Position numbers and translations under genes: made by a program
From: JANSWY01 sp965228955
GTDB taxonomy: Bacteria; Bacteroidota; Bacteroidia; Cytophagales; Cyclobacteriaceae
Assembly: GCA_965228955.1 (NCBI GenBank)
Contig: OZ245848.1
Coordinates: 124,001 to 188,000 of the forward strand
Reading direction: 5' to 3'
DNA length: 64,000 nt
Notes under the pieces: generated by a model
Databases searched by the model: none
What the model saw: only the letters and a program-made list of their open reading frames with translations
What the model was told of the DNA's origin: nothing
In this document: piece by piece, positions 23,570 through 33,100 of the stretch
Position numbering within the stretch: the first letter of the stretch is position 1
Layout: every line of letters begins with the position of its first letter

Positions 23570-23770
23570 GCACAGCAGCTTTTTCAACAAACAGACAAGG
23601 GTTCAGGCTAAGTGCCTAGTTCTGAATTCACATTAAAGATTCACGTTTGATGTAAATAAGATATTACCCTGACTTGCTGATGCTCCAATAATCGCTTGCT
23701 GCTTTTTATAAGCGTCAGGGTATTCTATGATGGTGAATCGTAAACCGGGAATTCTGTTCCCGGTTTTTTT
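23570..23770 (+). ncRNA. Candidate structured small RNA, about 200 nt
   Basis: The region has a promoter at one end and a terminator at the other, with no convincing ORF. It holds nested pairings: AGGC/GCCT within TTCAG/CTGAA near 23600-23630, GATTCAC with GTGAATC (near 23639 and 23733), and TACCCTGAC (23665-23673) with GTCAGGGTA (23714-23722). It matches no RNA family I know (not tRNA, 6S, SRP or RNase P). Its promoter carries the same operator as the alginate lyase gene, so it may be an alginate-responsive regulatory RNA (inference). Confidence 0.55.
23742..23770 (+). terminator. Rho-independent terminator of the candidate RNA
   Basis: AAACCGGGAA and TTCCCGGTTT form a perfect 10-bp stem with loop TTCTG and end in a run of seven T. 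Confidence 0.9.
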
Positions 23771-23860
23771 ATGTTTTGGGGGTAGGTACAATGTGATCTG
23801 TCATTAGGTTAATTGTGACTTTTCTAGATTTCTTCGTTTTCTATTTAAAAATCAATCATT

Positions 23861-25294
23861 ATGAAATACCTAAGTCTTATCATCGCTCTTTTCGTTTGTT
23901 TTCGAATCTCCGCCCAAAGTACGGAATTTGTTACATATCCTAATGGATTAATCTACAGTGAATCCACCATTCATGAATTAAATCTAATTGTTGACTCCTT
24001 AAACCTCAAGTACAAAGTATGCGACCTGGAGAAACCTTACTTATCATTAAAACAAGGGGAAGTTTATGTTGTAGATCCGCCTAAATCATTGATCTCCAGG
24101 ATCAAAAAGAACGAAATTTCCATAGAGGAGTTTCTTAGTAAGCATGAAAACAGGCTGGAAACCAAGGCTTGGATGGTGAAGTCTAAATATGAAAATTACA
24201 ATGGAGATAAAATGATATCACTATTTGTTTTACCAAGCGGAGACTATGGAGATATGTCATTCAATTTTGAAGATAAGAAGCACAATAACAGGGACTCAGG
24301 TTGGATTTTTATAGATCAGGAGACAGCACTCTATCTTGATAATCTGGAGAGTAAAGCTATACCGGAGAAGTATGGAAAATTGGTTCAATATGTAGATTGT
24401 ATGATAGATACTACGGCTCAGATTTATTTAACAGATACAAGGGGGGAAGTATATCAAAGAGTAGATGAAGACTCCAAAGCTTCCGAATTTATAAAATGGA
24501 CTTATGAGTTCCCAGGAGCACCAGATTATCCAGAGTATGGTCAGGAAAATTTTGATTCCCTTCGTGATAAATATATGATCGAATATGGAAAGTGGGACAG
24601 TACTCGCTTAGCGACCATAGACGATCTCATTGTTAATTCTCAATATTACAGCAATCTGTTGGATCAGGCCAGGGTAGAAGCATTGGAAAATGGAAATTCA
24701 AGTTCTGTATTGGAGTATTATGTTGCTCGCTATATTTCTAAAGAAGATGCTCTGCAATTGAAAAGAAACCGTAGAGTAGTTGGAGGCTGCAGTATGGATA
24801 TGAGTCCCAGAATTCATGCAATGGAAATAAGTACACTCGCCGCTGAAACTGCGAAATGGGATATCTTTTTAAGAGCACACCTTGATGTAATGAATGATAG
24901 GTTTGATAGAGTTTCTGATGGCAGTTATGCATTCGGAGCACGAAAAACTTACTTGAAGGAGATTGAGGTACTCGGAATCAATACCGTTGATTTAATGATG
25001 GGTATTTCATTGCGTGTGGATAATGTAAGTGAGAACCACTACTTCGGAAGTGTTTCCAGAGTAGGTAGAGCGATTTCAGAGTCTTCTGAAAAAGAACGTC
25101 TCGAGGAATTAATGACAGCTATGATCAAGGACAATGAGTTGGATCCATATAATCGCCTGATAATGGTGTTTCTTTATTACAACTATGCTTATCATCTTCC
25201 TGAAGATGAGATACCCCAAAAAATTGGTGCTCTTAACAAATTGGTCAAAACTTTACCAGGGTTTATGCAAGATGCTCTTGGATCATTGGATTAA
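23861..25294 (+). CDS. Secreted protein of unknown function
   Basis: A 477-residue protein with a signal peptide ending ISAQ (about residue 19). The first half is mixed alpha/beta; the second half is strongly helical (DLIVNSQYYSNLLDQARVEAL, MEISTLAAETAKWDIFLRAHLDVMNDRFDRV). I see no catalytic motif and recognise no family. It follows the candidate RNA and its terminator, so it needs its own promoter in the 90 bp upstream; none matches the consensus well. Confidence 0.65.
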   Translation: MKYLSLIIALFVCFRISAQSTEFVTYPNGLIYSESTIHELNLIVDSLNLKYKVCDLEKPYLSLKQGEVYVVDPPKSLISRIKKNEISIEEFLSKHENRLETKAWMVKSKYENYNGDKMISLFVLPSGDYGDMSFNFEDKKHNNRDSGWIFIDQETALYLDNLESKAIPEKYGKLVQYVDCMIDTTAQIYLTDTRGEVYQRVDEDSKASEFIKWTYEFPGAPDYPEYGQENFDSLRDKYMIEYGKWDSTRLATIDDLIVNSQYYSNLLDQARVEALENGNSSSVLEYYVARYISKEDALQLKRNRRVVGGCSMDMSPRIHAMEISTLAAETAKWDIFLRAHLDVMNDRFDRVSDGSYAFGARKTYLKEIEVLGINTVDLMMGISLRVDNVSENHYFGSVSRVGRAISESSEKERLEELMTAMIKDNELDPYNRLIMVFLYYNYAYHLPEDEIPQKIGALNKLVKTLPGFMQDALGSLD

Positions 25295-25317
25295 AATTAA
25301 ATTGTTTTGTTTTGGAT

Positions 25318-25345
25318 AGGGCTTCATTGCTAGTTCAGTGAAGCC
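25318..25345 (+). terminator. Candidate terminator after the gene at 23861
   Basis: GGCTTCA and TGAAGCC pair as a 7-bp stem with a 12-nt loop, followed by the T-rich TTTGATTCTT. It overlaps the end of a small minus-strand ORF. Confidence 0.5.
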
Positions 25346-25533
25346 TTTGATTCTTCTCTACAGTCATTAATAATCTCGTTTACCAGGTCTCTACATATTC
25401 CATTTTCGCATCCAATATCATAAAGACTTAACACAGTACTATGACTGATCCATCCTACTCTTATCAGTTCATTGAAGATGATCTTTCTTAATAATTTCAG
25501 CGTATTATATTGCTCTTTGTGAATTTCAAACAT
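25330..25533 (-). CDS. Possible small helical protein
   Basis: A 67-codon ORF with a helical, charged composition (EIHKEQYNTLKLLRKIIFNELIRVGW, RDLVNEIINDCREE). It starts at ATG and is convergent with the secreted-protein gene. I recognise no family, and the terminator-like hairpin overlaps its end. It could be real or chance. The 277 bp from 25534 to 25810 hold no further gene I can support. Confidence 0.4.
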   Translation of the reverse strand: MFEIHKEQYNTLKLLRKIIFNELIRVGWISHSTVLSLYDIGCENGICRDLVNEIINDCREESKASLN

Positions 25534-25810
25534 GCTATAAAACTTTAATGGTTATCGAGAAATTACGTTTTGCTAAATTCAAGCTGATGCAATAGTGAGA
25601 TAAAATCAATTCATCGTGATCAATCTAATCTTTCAGTGAACCATGTTTGGTGTTGAATGGTAGTTTATTGCGGATTAATTGAATTTCAGAATACCTTTGA
25701 ATGCTTGTCTGACCTATTACACCATCTAAACGTACTTCTTTAGCCAACCATCGGTTTTCAACTCAGTTGATGCCATCAATTGGACAGATTGCCAGAAAAA
25801 CAATGACAAT

Positions 25811-26953
25811 ATGATCCTTTTAATATGCATTTCAATTTTGATCTATACCTATCTAGGATATGGTGGGATCATGTGGTTTTTAGGTAAAAAGAAGAAGAGT
25901 ATTCCAAGCTATTTGGAAGAGCAACCAGAGATTACCGTTGTGGTTGCAGCTTACAACGAGGAGCAATGTATTCAGGATAAGATCAGAAATACACTTTCAT
26001 TGAATTACCCTCAACATAAGTTGAACTTGTGGATTGTGGCAGACGGATCAGATGACAATACTGTTAGGTTAGCAAGTGATTTTGACGGAGTAAAAGTGTT
26101 TCATCAACTCGAGAGAAGAGGAAAGGTAAATGCGGTGAACAGAGTCATGAAATTAGTAAAAACGCCATATACCATTCTCACAGATGCTAATGCAAGCTTA
26201 AACAAGGATGCAATTCAAGAGTTGATCAAACATTTCTCCGATAAGAAAGTAGCGGCTGTCTCAGGTGAAAAGAAAGTGCATTTAGAAGAGAACGAAGATG
26301 CTGTTTCTGCAGGGGAAGGCTTGTACTGGAAATATGAATCATTTTTAAAGAGGATGGATGCGAGAATAAATTCCCTAGTAGGAGCAGCAGGAGAGCTGAT
26401 TGCAGTTAGAACGGATCTATATGAACCTGTACCTGAGGACACAATTATTGAAGATTTCTATATGACCATGAGCTTTTGTAAGCAGGGTTTCAAAGTAGGT
26501 TACGAACCTAAAGCATTTGCGACTGAAAAGTCAAGTGAGGATATAGGACAAGAGTTGAAAAGGAAAATTAGAATATGTGCAGGTGGTTTTCAAAGTATCA
26601 TCCGACTGGCTGGCTTGCTGAACCCATTCAAATACGGTTTTTTGACCTTTCAGTATATCAGCCATAGAGTTCTGAGATGGACGCTCGCGCCAATAGCCCT
26701 CATCACGTTGCTTATCCTATCAATAATTCAGCATGATTCCTCTTTGTGGCATAGTCTTCTATTCTGGTCACAGATAGGGTTTTATGCTATGGCCTTTTTA
26801 GGATATGTGTTGCAAAGGCAAAAGGTGAAAATCAAAGGAGCATTTGTTCCCTACTACTTTACTATCATGAATATAGCAGCCATTATTGGCTTCTCAAGAC
26901 TTTTATTCAACGAGAACCTGGTTATCTGGGAAAAAGCAAACAGAAAATTATGA
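25811..26953 (+). CDS. Membrane glycosyltransferase, GT2 family
   Basis: A 380-residue processive-type GT2 enzyme. It has an N-terminal membrane helix (residues 2-22), then the catalytic domain with EITVVVAAYNEEQ, VADGSDDNT, TDANAS, IIEDFYMTM (likely base) and KRKIRICAGG in the QxxRW position. Two or more C-terminal membrane helices follow (about 290-370). It probably adds sugars to a lipid-linked or secreted glycan at the inner membrane. It begins a four-gene operon and overlaps the next gene by 4 bp. Confidence 0.88.
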   Translation: MILLICISILIYTYLGYGGIMWFLGKKKKSIPSYLEEQPEITVVVAAYNEEQCIQDKIRNTLSLNYPQHKLNLWIVADGSDDNTVRLASDFDGVKVFHQLERRGKVNAVNRVMKLVKTPYTILTDANASLNKDAIQELIKHFSDKKVAAVSGEKKVHLEENEDAVSAGEGLYWKYESFLKRMDARINSLVGAAGELIAVRTDLYEPVPEDTIIEDFYMTMSFCKQGFKVGYEPKAFATEKSSEDIGQELKRKIRICAGGFQSIIRLAGLLNPFKYGFLTFQYISHRVLRWTLAPIALITLLILSIIQHDSSLWHSLLFWSQIGFYAMAFLGYVLQRQKVKIKGAFVPYYFTIMNIAAIIGFSRLLFNENLVIWEKANRKL

Positions 26954-27852
26954 AACCAACATTAAGCATAATAACAGTTAATTATAATTCAGCAAAAGAG
27001 ACAATGGGCTTTCTCAAATCGATATGTGGTAATCCGCTATCTACAGCAGTGGAAGTTATTGTGGTGGATAACAGCCAGACTAGAGGTCTACAAAAGGACC
27101 TATGGGAGATTGAATCAACGATCAAATATGTAGGCGCTGAAGGAAATCTTGGATATGCTGGAGGGATGAATCTGGGTATGAAACACGCTTCAGGAGACTA
27201 CTTGTTTCTAGTGAACAATGATACTACGGTTGATGTGAGTCAATTATTAAATCTTGTCGCACAATACAGACAATCCGGCGAGTACGGGATTTTGTGCCCA
27301 GTCATTAAAAATGAAGACAATTCCGTACAATACGCCGGATATACGATGCTCAATCCATTTACCGGAAGAAATAAAACAATTACTAAAGTTGATTATGGCA
27401 AAGACATAACAGAAACAGCGTATCCTCATGGAGCAGCAATGTTGATCTCAAGGGAGAATCTTGACAGAGTGGGATACCTGTCTGAAGAATATTTCCTCTA
27501 CTACGAAGAGATTGATTGGGGGCAGAGAATTCGAAATAAAGGATTGAAAATTGGTGTATTCAATAAATGCCACATTACTCATGCAGAGAGTGGCTCTGTT
27601 AATAAAGTAAGTCAGTGTAAACTGTATTTCACTACCAGAAACAGAATTCTGTTCGCAAGAAATCATTTTCATAAAGCGGGGCAATTCTTTTTTACGATCT
27701 ACATGTTGATGATTTCTATTCCGAAAGGATTGAAATTATTAATCAATCACAATTTTGAGTCGCTTCAGACGTTCTTTGCGGCTTATAAATGGCATTTATT
27801 TAATACCAGATTTAGCAAAGAACTAGGAAATGGATTTGATGCACTTAGATAA
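26950..27852 (+). CDS. Glycosyltransferase, GT2 family (rhamnosyltransferase-like)
   Basis: A 300-residue enzyme with PTLSIITVNYNSAKETMGFLKS, VIVVDNSQT, GNLGYAGGMNLGMKHASGDYLFLVNNDT and YLSEEYFLYYEEIDWGQRI, the layout of WbbL-like rhamnosyltransferases. It uses a nucleotide sugar to extend a surface glycan. The start overlaps the previous gene in an ATGA, and the end overlaps the following glycosyltransferase gene by 23 bp. Confidence 0.88.
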   Translation: MKPTLSIITVNYNSAKETMGFLKSICGNPLSTAVEVIVVDNSQTRGLQKDLWEIESTIKYVGAEGNLGYAGGMNLGMKHASGDYLFLVNNDTTVDVSQLLNLVAQYRQSGEYGILCPVIKNEDNSVQYAGYTMLNPFTGRNKTITKVDYGKDITETAYPHGAAMLISRENLDRVGYLSEEYFLYYEEIDWGQRIRNKGLKIGVFNKCHITHAESGSVNKVSQCKLYFTTRNRILFARNHFHKAGQFFFTIYMLMISIPKGLKLLINHNFESLQTFFAAYKWHLFNTRFSKELGNGFDALR

Positions 27853-29068
27853 CGGATTGCAGAGGGTTTTAATCCTGGGGCTGGTGCGGCATGATGATCA
27901 GGTTACATCTACGACAATGGCATTGGCAAAAAGCTTTAGTCAAAGTAAGGAAGTGCTTTTAGTTGAGCACCCTTATACACTGATTGACTGCTTGAAAGGC
28001 TTTTGGAAAAAGTCAACCTGGAAAAGAATACGAAGCACTTTTGGGTTATGCAATCCAATCATTAAGGGAACGAATTGGCGAATTCTTATTCCTCCTGTGA
28101 CGATTCCAGTTAATTGGTTAAAAAGAGGAAGCCTATATAAAATCATTCAAAGGGTTAATCACAGGCTCCTTAGCAGGACAATAAACAGATGTTTGACTAA
28201 ACTAAAATGGAATGAATATATCTACATCAATTCCTACAACTATCACTATCCGCACTTGCAGCAATATTTAAAAGAAGGGTGTCTATTAAGAGCTTATCAC
28301 TGCGTAGATCCCATCATAAAACCCTACACAAGAAAGCACGGTCTGATTAATGAGAAGTTGACAGTTTTACAATCGGATTTGGTGATTAGTACGAGCTTAA
28401 GCTTGCAACAGAATTGGGCAAATATGAATAACAGCTATTTGGTAACCAATGGTGTCCCTCAATCTCTAATCAATCAATTTAATACTGATAAGAGTGATAT
28501 GGACCTCAATGTCAGGTCTCTGGGAACTTCGTTATTTGGATATTTTGGTGCGATCGAAAGGAGGATCGACTACAATTTATTGGAAAAGGTATTTAAAAAG
28601 AATCCTCAGTGGAAACTGGTAATGGCTGGTGTAGTTGAACCACGCTACATGGATTCAGCACTTTTTCAACTACCAAATGTGCATTTGATTGGGAGCTATC
28701 AATATCATGAATTGGTTAAGCTCACCAACTCAGTGGATGTAACAATCATCCCATTTAAGAAGGATGAGGTCTCTTCAGGAATTTTTCCATTGAAAGTGTA
28801 TGAGTATTTGGCAAGTGGAAAGCCTGTAGTTTCAACAGACTTCAATGAATTTCTTACCTGCAAACTTAGAGATGTGATGGATTTTGCTTCAAATGATCAG
28901 GAGCTTCAGCGGATCATGGAACAGGCTCTTAGAAATCCGTCAGTAGGCGAGGAGAGAAGAAAATTAGCAGCCAAACGGAATACCTGGGAGATAAAAGCAA
29001 AGCAATTTCAAGAAATAATCAATATAGAATATGAAAGAAAGAATTTTAGAAGCTGCAAGGAGCAATAG
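27830..29068 (+). CDS. Glycosyltransferase, GT-B fold (GT4-like)
   Basis: A 412-residue protein with an RVLILGLVRHDDQVTSTTMALAK N-terminus and a C-terminal nucleotide-sugar half: SLFGYFGAIERRIDY, WKLVMAGVVEP, NVHLIGSYQYHELVKL and FPLKVYEYLASGKPVVST with the donor-binding Glu. This resembles TuaH-type glycosyltransferases of surface polysaccharides. A second ATG at 27839 is possible as start. It overlaps its neighbours on both sides. Confidence 0.82.
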   Translation: MDLMHLDNGLQRVLILGLVRHDDQVTSTTMALAKSFSQSKEVLLVEHPYTLIDCLKGFWKKSTWKRIRSTFGLCNPIIKGTNWRILIPPVTIPVNWLKRGSLYKIIQRVNHRLLSRTINRCLTKLKWNEYIYINSYNYHYPHLQQYLKEGCLLRAYHCVDPIIKPYTRKHGLINEKLTVLQSDLVISTSLSLQQNWANMNNSYLVTNGVPQSLINQFNTDKSDMDLNVRSLGTSLFGYFGAIERRIDYNLLEKVFKKNPQWKLVMAGVVEPRYMDSALFQLPNVHLIGSYQYHELVKLTNSVDVTIIPFKKDEVSSGIFPLKVYEYLASGKPVVSTDFNEFLTCKLRDVMDFASNDQELQRIMEQALRNPSVGEERRKLAAKRNTWEIKAKQFQEIINIEYERKNFRSCKEQ

Positions 29069-29684
29069 TAAATTGAAGCAAGTACTTCACTACTTACTAT
29101 TTAGAAGGAAGCCTTACCAAAGTAATGTGAGATGGTATGTTTGGCTAATAACTACTTTCCCAAGGTATTTCAGACGAGGTATAAGTCGATCAACAAGATT
29201 AGATTTGGTTCCTTTCAATCGTTTTGTGTTGGGTAAGAGATCTAAGCTTGAGAAGAACGTGACCATCAATAATGGAATGGGAGATGTGATTATAGGCGAT
29301 GATGTACAGATAGGAATAGGGACAGTAATTATTGGTAAAGTCACAATGAAAAACTTCTGTGGTATTTCCCAATACGTACGAATCATTGGAATGCATCATG
29401 GATTAGACCCAGTAGCACCCCATCATGAGTTGCCCTGCACTACCTCACCAGTGCACCTTGGTCAAGATGTGTTTTTAGGAACTGGTACTGTAGTGATGGG
29501 CAAGAAAGACGGAACACCACTCATCTTGGGAGACTATTGTAGAGTTGGAGCAAATTCTGTGGTGACCACTGATTTACCCCCATATTCGATAGCTGTTGGT
29601 AATCCTGCCAGAGTAGTAAAAACCTGGGATTTTGATTTGAAGAAATGGGTTTCCATAGCGGGAGTTAAAGAATTAGTGGCTTAG
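29031..29684 (+). CDS. Hexapeptide-repeat acyltransferase
   Basis: A 217-residue protein with left-handed beta-helix repeats (about 65-195): VTINNGMGDVIIGDDVQIGIGTVIIGKV, VHLGQDVFLGTGTVVMGKK and LILGDYCRVGANSVVTTDLPPYSIAVGNPARVV. The insert IIGMHHGLDP holds the histidine used by WbbJ/CysE-like O-acetyltransferases. It probably acetylates a sugar of the glycan built by the upstream three enzymes. The start overlaps the preceding gene by 38 bp. Confidence 0.85.
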   Translation: MKERILEAARSNSKLKQVLHYLLFRRKPYQSNVRWYVWLITTFPRYFRRGISRSTRLDLVPFNRFVLGKRSKLEKNVTINNGMGDVIIGDDVQIGIGTVIIGKVTMKNFCGISQYVRIIGMHHGLDPVAPHHELPCTTSPVHLGQDVFLGTGTVVMGKKDGTPLILGDYCRVGANSVVTTDLPPYSIAVGNPARVVKTWDFDLKKWVSIAGVKELVA

Positions 29685-29706
29685 AAAGGAATATTTCCTA
29701 AGCCAC
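29676..29706. terminator. Bidirectional hairpin between convergent genes
   Basis: GTGGCTTAG (29676-29684) and CTAAGCCAC (29698-29706) pair perfectly, with additional AGGA/TTCC-type pairing inside. The stem begins in the last codons of the acyltransferase gene and ends before the stop of the minus-strand hydrolase. Confidence 0.65.
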
Positions 29707-29712
29707 AAATCA

Positions 29713-31158
29713 CTACTTTATTTTCTTTCCTTCAATCCTCGAGAATTTCATACTGGCTACCGTATCATCCTTAAAAGTAAATTTGAAACGTTGACCAGAG
29801 TTCTTGCTGAAGAAAGTACTATCAGAATCAGGCCACAAGAAAACAGGTTCTTCAGCTATATCCGCATCCAACTCTAAGCCATCATCTTTTACTATAATGG
29901 AGGCTTTTCCGTATTCCAGAAAATCATAGTTGCCTACAAATTTCGAGAGTTGCTCTTCTGATTGCTCTTTGAAGACTCTTTTGCTATGAGAATAATCTGG
30001 TAAGTTGTATTCCCTAACTATGCTGTGCATTATTTCCCTCATGATGGTGCCACCATTATTTGAATTGACCATAATCACCACTGCATTAGCTGTTTCTTTC
30101 CAAACTAAAAGCTCAGCCCGAAACCCTTCATCTGACCCACCGTGCCCAAAACTGAGATCGAGTACGTAAGGGCCAAGACCTTGTGAATCTTCGTTAGGAG
30201 TGAGCATTTCGTTAACCGTCTTTGTCTTTAACAATCCATCTTCTTGAGATTGCAATATTTGCTGAATTTCTTTCCCCCATAAGATCAACTCTGAGGGTGT
30301 TGTCCAAAGACCTGCTGCAGCCATTTCTGGGTAAGTGTGCCATTTGCCTTCTACCGGGTTGCCATCTGAATGATATCCTGTCGCAGCTACCTGATGATAC
30401 TTTTCTGGGAGTGGATTCTCATAAGTGCTGGATTTCATTCCCAGCGGGTTCAATACATTTTCATACATGATCTCAGGGAATTGCTTTTGCTCAACATCGG
30501 TTGTCATGAGCTGCATAATGGTATAACCACCACCGGAATATCTCCAACCCTCACCTGGTTTTTTATATACACGAACTGGATCTGTATTTCCTTTTCCATC
30601 TAAGATTTCAGAAATACCTGGAATGGTATCACCTTTTACATATCCAGGAAAACCCCAGACAGTGAGGCCTGCTGTGTGGTTGAGTATCCTTCTAAGTGTG
30701 ACTTTCTCTTTTTCAGTAAATTCATTATCTGGCAATTTCCAGCTTGACAGATAGTTATTGACATTCTCATCTAGATCAAAAGTGCCTTGCTCAACAAGTT
30801 GGAGTGCTCTGGTGGCCGCAACTGGTTTACTAATAGACCCTGCTTGGAATAGTGTTTCTGTTGTAACTTTTCGATTTTCTGAGCTGTCCGCAAATCCATA
30901 ACCTTTAGCCCATTCAATTTCACCATCATTAATTACTGCAATACTTACACCAGGAATATTTAATTCCCTCATCCTTTCTTCAATGTTGTAAATACTTTGA
31001 ATAACACTATCCTTGTATTGAATTTCCAGATTGGACTCCAGACCGTTTTCTATTCTTGAGATTCGTTCTTCTAATAGGTCTTTCTTCTTATTGGAGTTGT
31101 TGGCACAGTTCATTAGAATTAACGAACTGACTAAGATTAGGAAATTGGTTTTCATCAA
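29713..31158 (-). CDS. Beta-lactamase-fold serine hydrolase lipoprotein
   Basis: A 481-residue protein with a lipoprotein signal (Cys18). It has a class C beta-lactamase/DD-peptidase fold: the nucleophile motif SISK (Ser108, Lys111), the tyrosine motif as WRYSGGGY (near 206), and a C-terminal HGGSDEGF block. A C-terminal beta domain (about 395-481) follows. Such proteins act as esterases, peptidases or peptidoglycan-editing enzymes; the substrate is not readable. A second member of the same fold lies just upstream at 31253. Confidence 0.85.
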   Translation of the reverse strand: MMKTNFLILVSSLILMNCANNSNKKKDLLEERISRIENGLESNLEIQYKDSVIQSIYNIEERMRELNIPGVSIAVINDGEIEWAKGYGFADSSENRKVTTETLFQAGSISKPVAATRALQLVEQGTFDLDENVNNYLSSWKLPDNEFTEKEKVTLRRILNHTAGLTVWGFPGYVKGDTIPGISEILDGKGNTDPVRVYKKPGEGWRYSGGGYTIMQLMTTDVEQKQFPEIMYENVLNPLGMKSSTYENPLPEKYHQVAATGYHSDGNPVEGKWHTYPEMAAAGLWTTPSELILWGKEIQQILQSQEDGLLKTKTVNEMLTPNEDSQGLGPYVLDLSFGHGGSDEGFRAELLVWKETANAVVIMVNSNNGGTIMREIMHSIVREYNLPDYSHSKRVFKEQSEEQLSKFVGNYDFLEYGKASIIVKDDGLELDADIAEEPVFLWPDSDSTFFSKNSGQRFKFTFKDDTVASMKFSRIEGKKIK

Positions 31159-31252
31159 ATTTTGAGTTTTAGTTTTGATCGGTTTTTTTGAGTACCGAGG
31201 ATTTGATGAATGGTTACGGGAGGTTGATGGTTAATTTTGGTTGCTTAGTTTT

Positions 31253-32281
31253 TCATGAACTCCGTCTTCTTAAGATCTTAACTATTCTATTAATCGTAAT
31301 TTCAGAGAGATTCCATTCATATCCATTAAAATCAGTTGTATTTATAAACTGTACTACAACTGCATCAATATCTTTATGGTATTCTGCCAGACTTTGGTAT
31401 CCAACAACAAGACCTCCATGGTCATAGACATAAGGATAAATCTCCTTTTCTCCGTCATCAAATACTGAACCATCGTTTAAAGCCCGAAGGAAAATACCCA
31501 CATCTTGAGCTGTTGCTAACATTCCGTATTCTCTGGCTTTAAAATCATCGTCGTACCCAACATAATATCCGCTCATGACATCATCTAAGTCAACATCTTT
31601 GATTGAAAAATAGGTGTTATTCAGCTTCAGGGGAATCAATATTCTCTCCTTGATAAATCTTTGGTGCTCGTAACCAAGTACGTTATCCATTAGCTGACGA
31701 AGCAATAGATAATTAGTGTTTGAATATTCATAACCTTCATCGGGTTCAAAACTAGCAGGTAAATCGAGAGCAAATTCAAGGGCTACTTTGCCATTTTCTG
31801 GTTCATTTTCCCAGTAAGCGGGATTGTCAGTAAAATTGGGAATACCAGACCGGTGTTGAACCATCATCTTTAAAGTGATTTTCTCTGCATTTTCAATTCT
31901 TCCTACAAGTTCAGGAAAGTGATCAGCTACGGTTTCATCCAAAGATAGGCGACCTTCTTTGACAAGCTTAGTAATAGAGACAGCAACATAAAGTTTGCTA
32001 ATGCTGGCAATTTTAAATAAGGAATTTGGGTCGGCTGGTGTTTTGGTTTTTCTATCCTTCCAGCCTCCGGTATAAAATGCTGGTGGTTTTCCGGCTTCAT
32101 CCACATAAACAATAATGCCATCAAACCCATGACCAATGGCTTCCTCTATTTGTTCCTGGATGGTGTCTGGTACAGGAAGTATCCATGCTTTTACCAATAT
32201 CCAGGGGACATAGAATAATGAGATTGCGGTACTTATTAATAGCACAATTCTAAATATCTGTTTGGCTCGGTTTTTTTTCAT
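31253..32281 (-). CDS. Beta-lactamase-fold serine hydrolase, membrane-anchored
   Basis: A 342-residue protein with an N-terminal membrane anchor (residues 10-28) and the motifs SISK (Ser93, Lys96), YSN (186-188) and HGG (DHGGLVVGY). It is smaller than the neighbour at 29713 and lacks its C-terminal domain. It is likely periplasmic. The two hydrolases are on the same strand 94 bp apart and probably arose from one family, but the sequence divergence is large. Confidence 0.85.
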   Translation of the reverse strand: MKKNRAKQIFRIVLLISTAISLFYVPWILVKAWILPVPDTIQEQIEEAIGHGFDGIIVYVDEAGKPPAFYTGGWKDRKTKTPADPNSLFKIASISKLYVAVSITKLVKEGRLSLDETVADHFPELVGRIENAEKITLKMMVQHRSGIPNFTDNPAYWENEPENGKVALEFALDLPASFEPDEGYEYSNTNYLLLRQLMDNVLGYEHQRFIKERILIPLKLNNTYFSIKDVDLDDVMSGYYVGYDDDFKAREYGMLATAQDVGIFLRALNDGSVFDDGEKEIYPYVYDHGGLVVGYQSLAEYHKDIDAVVVQFINTTDFNGYEWNLSEITINRIVKILRRRSS

Positions 32282-32351
32282 TTTTATCTATTACAATGAA
32301 GGATGCATCTTCTTGTGAAGCCGAAATGAATTTAGAACCCTTGGAGGATCA

Positions 32352-32609
32352 TTAACTCGATTCTTTTTTTAACCTTGATCGGATCAATCTGAACAACATA
32401 GGAGACAGCCAAATTATAAATAAGAAAATCCCAATAATCTGTAAATACGTGTAGAACCCCGGACCAATGCTGCCATCAGATGCAGAAATGAATTTCGAGT
32501 TCATATGGATATCAAAAACAGCCATAAATACAAATGCGCCAGGCAGAGCCAGGACGCTCAGGAAAATCTGAATGGTGAATGTTATGACCTGTTTGTTAGT
32601 TATTTTCAT
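32352..32609 (-). CDS. Small two-helix membrane protein
   Basis: An 85-residue protein with two membrane helices (about 8-30 and 54-74), an intervening polar loop and a basic C-terminus (RLIRSRLKKESS). No family is recognised. It is 21 bp downstream of the DUF2200 gene on the same strand, so it is probably co-transcribed with it. Confidence 0.55.
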   Translation of the reverse strand: MKITNKQVITFTIQIFLSVLALPGAFVFMAVFDIHMNSKFISASDGSIGPGFYTYLQIIGIFLFIIWLSPMLFRLIRSRLKKESS

Positions 32610-32630
32610 CCAGAGTAGTATTTCATTGCT

Positions 32631-33008
32631 CTACTTTTTCTCTTCCCTCAAAATTTTCTCCATCTTCCTGCCTTTTGCTAATTCATCAACAAGCTTTTCG
32701 AATTGTCTGCATTGCTTGTACAGTTGAAATTCTTCCTCTATTTCTTCAATTCGATAACCACATACCACTCCTTTAATCATATGTGCATTGGGATGTATTT
32801 TGGCTTGCTCGAAAAATGTTTTGAAGGTCACTTTTTCATCAATCAGTGACTGTAATTTGTCCTCATTATAACCTGTGAACCATTCTATCACCTGATGGAA
32901 TTCTTCTTTTGTTCTACCATTCTTTTCTAGTCTATTCCAATAGTGTGGATAGATAGAGGCGAATATCAACTTCGCAACTTGTTCTTCTTTTTCAGTTGTA
33001 ACTTTCAT
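32631..33008 (-). CDS. DUF2200 family protein
   Basis: A 125-residue soluble protein matching DUF2200 closely: KLIFASIYPHYWNRLEKNGRTKEEFHQVIEWFTGY, DEKVTFKTFFEQA, NPNA-like HPNAHMIKGVVCGYRIEEIE and VDELAKGRKMEKILR at the end. The family is widespread and uncharacterised. It begins a short two-gene unit. Confidence 0.85.
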   Translation of the reverse strand: MKVTTEKEEQVAKLIFASIYPHYWNRLEKNGRTKEEFHQVIEWFTGYNEDKLQSLIDEKVTFKTFFEQAKIHPNAHMIKGVVCGYRIEEIEEEFQLYKQCRQFEKLVDELAKGRKMEKILREEKK

Positions 33009-33100
33009 ATTATCGAATGACGTGTGGTTTGGTTAATTGAAGGTAGTAAGAAATTTTCAAAGTTTGGTTAGTTCAATTAGTGAGTGAAATTGATCTAAAA

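Noticed and set aside
23570..23770. The structured region as tRNA, 6S RNA, SRP RNA or RNase P RNA
   Set aside because: The conserved motifs of these RNAs are not present, and the size and stem layout differ.
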